Assembly: GCA_965197005.1 (NCBI GenBank)
Contig: OZ239982.1
Coordinates: 1,302,001-1,366,000, forward strand
Direction: 5' to 3'
Length of the DNA stretch: 64,000 nt
From: G965197005 sp965197005
GTDB taxonomy: Bacteria > Pseudomonadota > Gammaproteobacteria > Pseudomonadales > Oceanobacteraceae
The stretch's first letter is position 1; each line of letters begins with the position of its first letter. This document shows positions 62,376-64,000 of this stretch, piece after piece. The notes beneath the pieces are model-generated. The model was not told the DNA's origin and ran no database searches. It worked only from the letters and a program-made list of their open reading frames with translations. A program made the position numbers and the translations under genes.

Positions 62376-64000
62376 TGTCGCTTTCCTTAAATTCGGGGTC
62401 TGCTGGTTTAAAAATGTGCCGCCAATGTTCAAGCTGTTTGAGGTTGGGGGCTTGATAATGCACTGCGTATGTGCCTTGTTGCATGGCTCGTATAAATAAG
62501 TACAGCACTCCTCCTAAATGCTGCCCAGCTTGGTAGTTGGGCAGCCGTTGCTGTAATAGCCTATCTAGTGCTAACTGATATAGCTTGGCTTGTAAGTCGT
62601 AGTGGTGCTGATGCATAACTTGCTGTAGTTGGTTGGGGTGGTAGTGGTGCTGATAGTCGCCTAAGTAGTTGGATTTGTAATCGGCAATGTAGTAACGCCC
62701 TTGATAGCAAAATACTAAGTCAATAAAGCCTTTTAGGTGCCCTTTAAATGGGGCAAAATCAAGCGGAGACTGAAGTAGTAGGTTCAACTCTTGTGAGCTT
62801 AAATGTGCAACGGGTAGGTAAAATTCCATTTCGTTAAGTCTCTGATTAGCTTCTATTTGTGCTAATGAAAAGTCGGCATAGTCTGTTTTTAATGGGCAGT
62901 TAACCACTTGCTTAAGCCAGTCTGCCACTGCCTCTGGCGAGTGCTTTAATGCATAGGTATTTAATTGCTGTTGAGTTAGTCTAAGCAGGGCTTCTTGGTT
63001 TTGAAAGTCCCATAGCTCAAGCAGGCTATGCAAGCAGGTGCCAGCATGAGCGCCTTTGGTAAATTCTTGGGCAATGGGCAGTATGGGGGTATGCGGTTGC
63101 GGTGCGATGTTATCTTTATAAGGTAAGTCGGTGCTGCTTTCTTCGCTTTGCCAAGGTTTGTTTTCAAAGATATTATTTTGGCTTAACCTGAGGGCTTGCT
63201 CATCTTTAATTAAGTAGCTAAAGCTGCTTAATTTATAGCTTAAATCTAATGCTCTTATACGCTTACCAAGGATTAGTTGCTGCTCATTTGTAAGTAGGTT
63301 GGCTGTTGCTGCTTGCGGCATTGCCTGCCAACGATGGTAGTGCAGAGCTTGCGGTTTGTGGCTATCTTTCTGGCACTCATTAAACCAAGTATCCAGTTGT
63401 TCAAAGTCAATATTATCAAGTCCTAGTAGCCGTCCTAGAGCAGCGTTTTTTGCTTGGCTTTTGGGTGTTTTGTTTTTGCTGTTGCTATCAGGACGATGCC
63501 AAAGCTGTACAAAACAGGCAGCACAGGCACGGGTCATGGCAACATATAACAGGCGCATGGACTCTCTTTGTTCTTCTTCAAACTGTGCTTTTTTACTACT
63601 TTCACTACCGCTGGTATCAAAGATATGTCCGTGTTGATGATGATGGTATTCTCGAATAACCGCATTGCCTCGCTCGGCATCTGCCCATAAAAACGGTAAA
63701 AAAACCACGGGGTATTGTAACCCTTTGCTGGTATGAATGGTGCTAATCTGTACTAGGTTGGCATCACTTTCAAGGCGTAAACTGTATTCTTCATTGTTTT
63801 TGTCACTGTGTAAAATGCGTTCTTTAAACCAAAATAGTAGGCGTTTTTGTCCATTTAGTTTGCGTCCTTGTTGCTCTAGCAGTTCGCCTAAATGCAGTAG
63901 GTTGGTTAGGCGACGCTCACTATTTTCTTGTTTGCTTAAACGTATGCCTCGTTGGTTGTCATTAAGCCAGTCCATTAGCATTGCCATGACCCCTGATTGC
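62365..64000 (-). CDS. recB: Exodeoxyribonuclease V beta subunit RecB, partial (5' end beyond right edge)
   Basis: RecB has a 3' to 5' helicase and the nuclease of RecBCD. About 544 residues of the C-terminal part are present and the frame stays open to the edge (the codons before 63987 read QSGV). UvrD-type motifs: IHTSKGLQYPVVFLPFLW and LLYVAMTRACAACFVQLWH. The nuclease domain shows GFIDLVFCYQGRYYIADYKSN with the catalytic Asp and Lys, then HHYDLQAKLYQLALDRLL and GGVLYLFIRAM. The ATG at 63987 is internal. Full-length RecB is near 1200 residues. Confidence 0.95.
   Translation of the reverse strand, partial: QSGVMAMLMDWLNDNQRGIRLSKQENSERRLTNLLHLGELLEQQGRKLNGQKRLLFWFKERILHSDKNNEEYSLRLESDANLVQISTIHTSKGLQYPVVFLPFLWADAERGNAVIREYHHHQHGHIFDTSGSESSKKAQFEEEQRESMRLLYVAMTRACAACFVQLWHRPDSNSKNKTPKSQAKNAALGRLLGLDNIDFEQLDTWFNECQKDSHKPQALHYHRWQAMPQAATANLLTNEQQLILGKRIRALDLSYKLSSFSYLIKDEQALRLSQNNIFENKPWQSEESSTDLPYKDNIAPQPHTPILPIAQEFTKGAHAGTCLHSLLELWDFQNQEALLRLTQQQLNTYALKHSPEAVADWLKQVVNCPLKTDYADFSLAQIEANQRLNEMEFYLPVAHLSSQELNLLLQSPLDFAPFKGHLKGFIDLVFCYQGRYYIADYKSNYLGDYQHHYHPNQLQQVMHQHHYDLQAKLYQLALDRLLQQRLPNYQAGQHLGGVLYLFIRAMQQGTYAVHYQAPNLKQLEHWRHIFKPADPEFKESDNAH

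Noticed and set aside
1..64000. tRNA or rRNA genes
   Set aside because: I looked for cloverleaf-like segments with GGTTCRA in intergenic gaps and found none.

Overview
The window is a 64 kb chromosomal segment of a gammaproteobacterium with low to moderate G+C. The evidence is the gene order rpsB-tsf-pyrH-frr-uppS-cdsA-dxr-rseP-bamA-skp-lpxD-fabZ-lpxA-lpxB-rnhB, a RecBD pair, GroESL behind a sigma32-type promoter without a CIRCE operator, a GspA/GspB pair and a GDH-180 type glutamate dehydrogenase. I cannot assign a genus. The wealth of short tandem repeats resembles that reported for filamentous sulfur bacteria and cyanobacteria, but this is only a resemblance.

Layout. 1-3136 (-): 5' two thirds of glutamate synthase gltB, running off the left edge. 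3535-5006 (+): a GNAT acetyltransferase and a LysR regulator. 5003-12384 (-): uppP, tsaB, adk, a DUF2835 gene and the large NAD-glutamate dehydrogenase. 12593-19599 (+): a tightly overlapping MoxR/DUF58/DUF4381/BatA/BatB-C/BatD operon. The BatB-C protein carries a long QQN tract built from 9-bp repeats. 19581-22935: a repeat-rich island holding a gene for an NHL-repeat lipoprotein, framed by heptanucleotide arrays in inverted orientation and preceded by 17 copies of an octanucleotide. 22945-37243 (-): the envelope and translation supercluster from rpsB to rnhB. 37557-41700 (+): gspA-like, gspB-like and dinG-like genes. 41757-44169 (+): a small secreted protein, groES and groEL. 44472-47000: a RAYT-type Y1 transposase and an IS1111-group IS110 element. 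47589-57468 (+): an exopolysaccharide/O-antigen locus (ugd, wecB, wecC, Wzy-like, Wzx-like, hexapeptide acetyltransferase, GT4, VpsJ-like, WecG/TagA-like), whose central part is visibly more AT-rich. 57634-58085: a frameshifted RDD gene. 58186-64000 (-): a DUF748 gene, recD and the 3' half of recB, running off the right edge.

How the genes work together. The rpsB-rnhB block joins translation (S2, EF-Ts, RRF), UMP kinase, undecaprenyl-PP, isoprenoid and CDP-diacylglycerol synthesis, outer-membrane protein assembly (BamA, Skp, RseP) and lipid A synthesis. UppP recycles the same undecaprenyl carrier that the polysaccharide locus would use. UDP-GlcNAc is turned by WecB and WecC into ManNAcA, and Ugd makes UDP-glucuronate.

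The most unusual signal is the octanucleotide tract at 22520-22658. The only start codon with a good ribosome binding site (ATG at 22668) is out of frame with the lipoprotein. Losing one 8-bp unit, or gaining two, would put it in frame with a signal peptide and lipobox. This predicts a phase-variable surface lipoprotein, now in the OFF state if the repeat count is correct.
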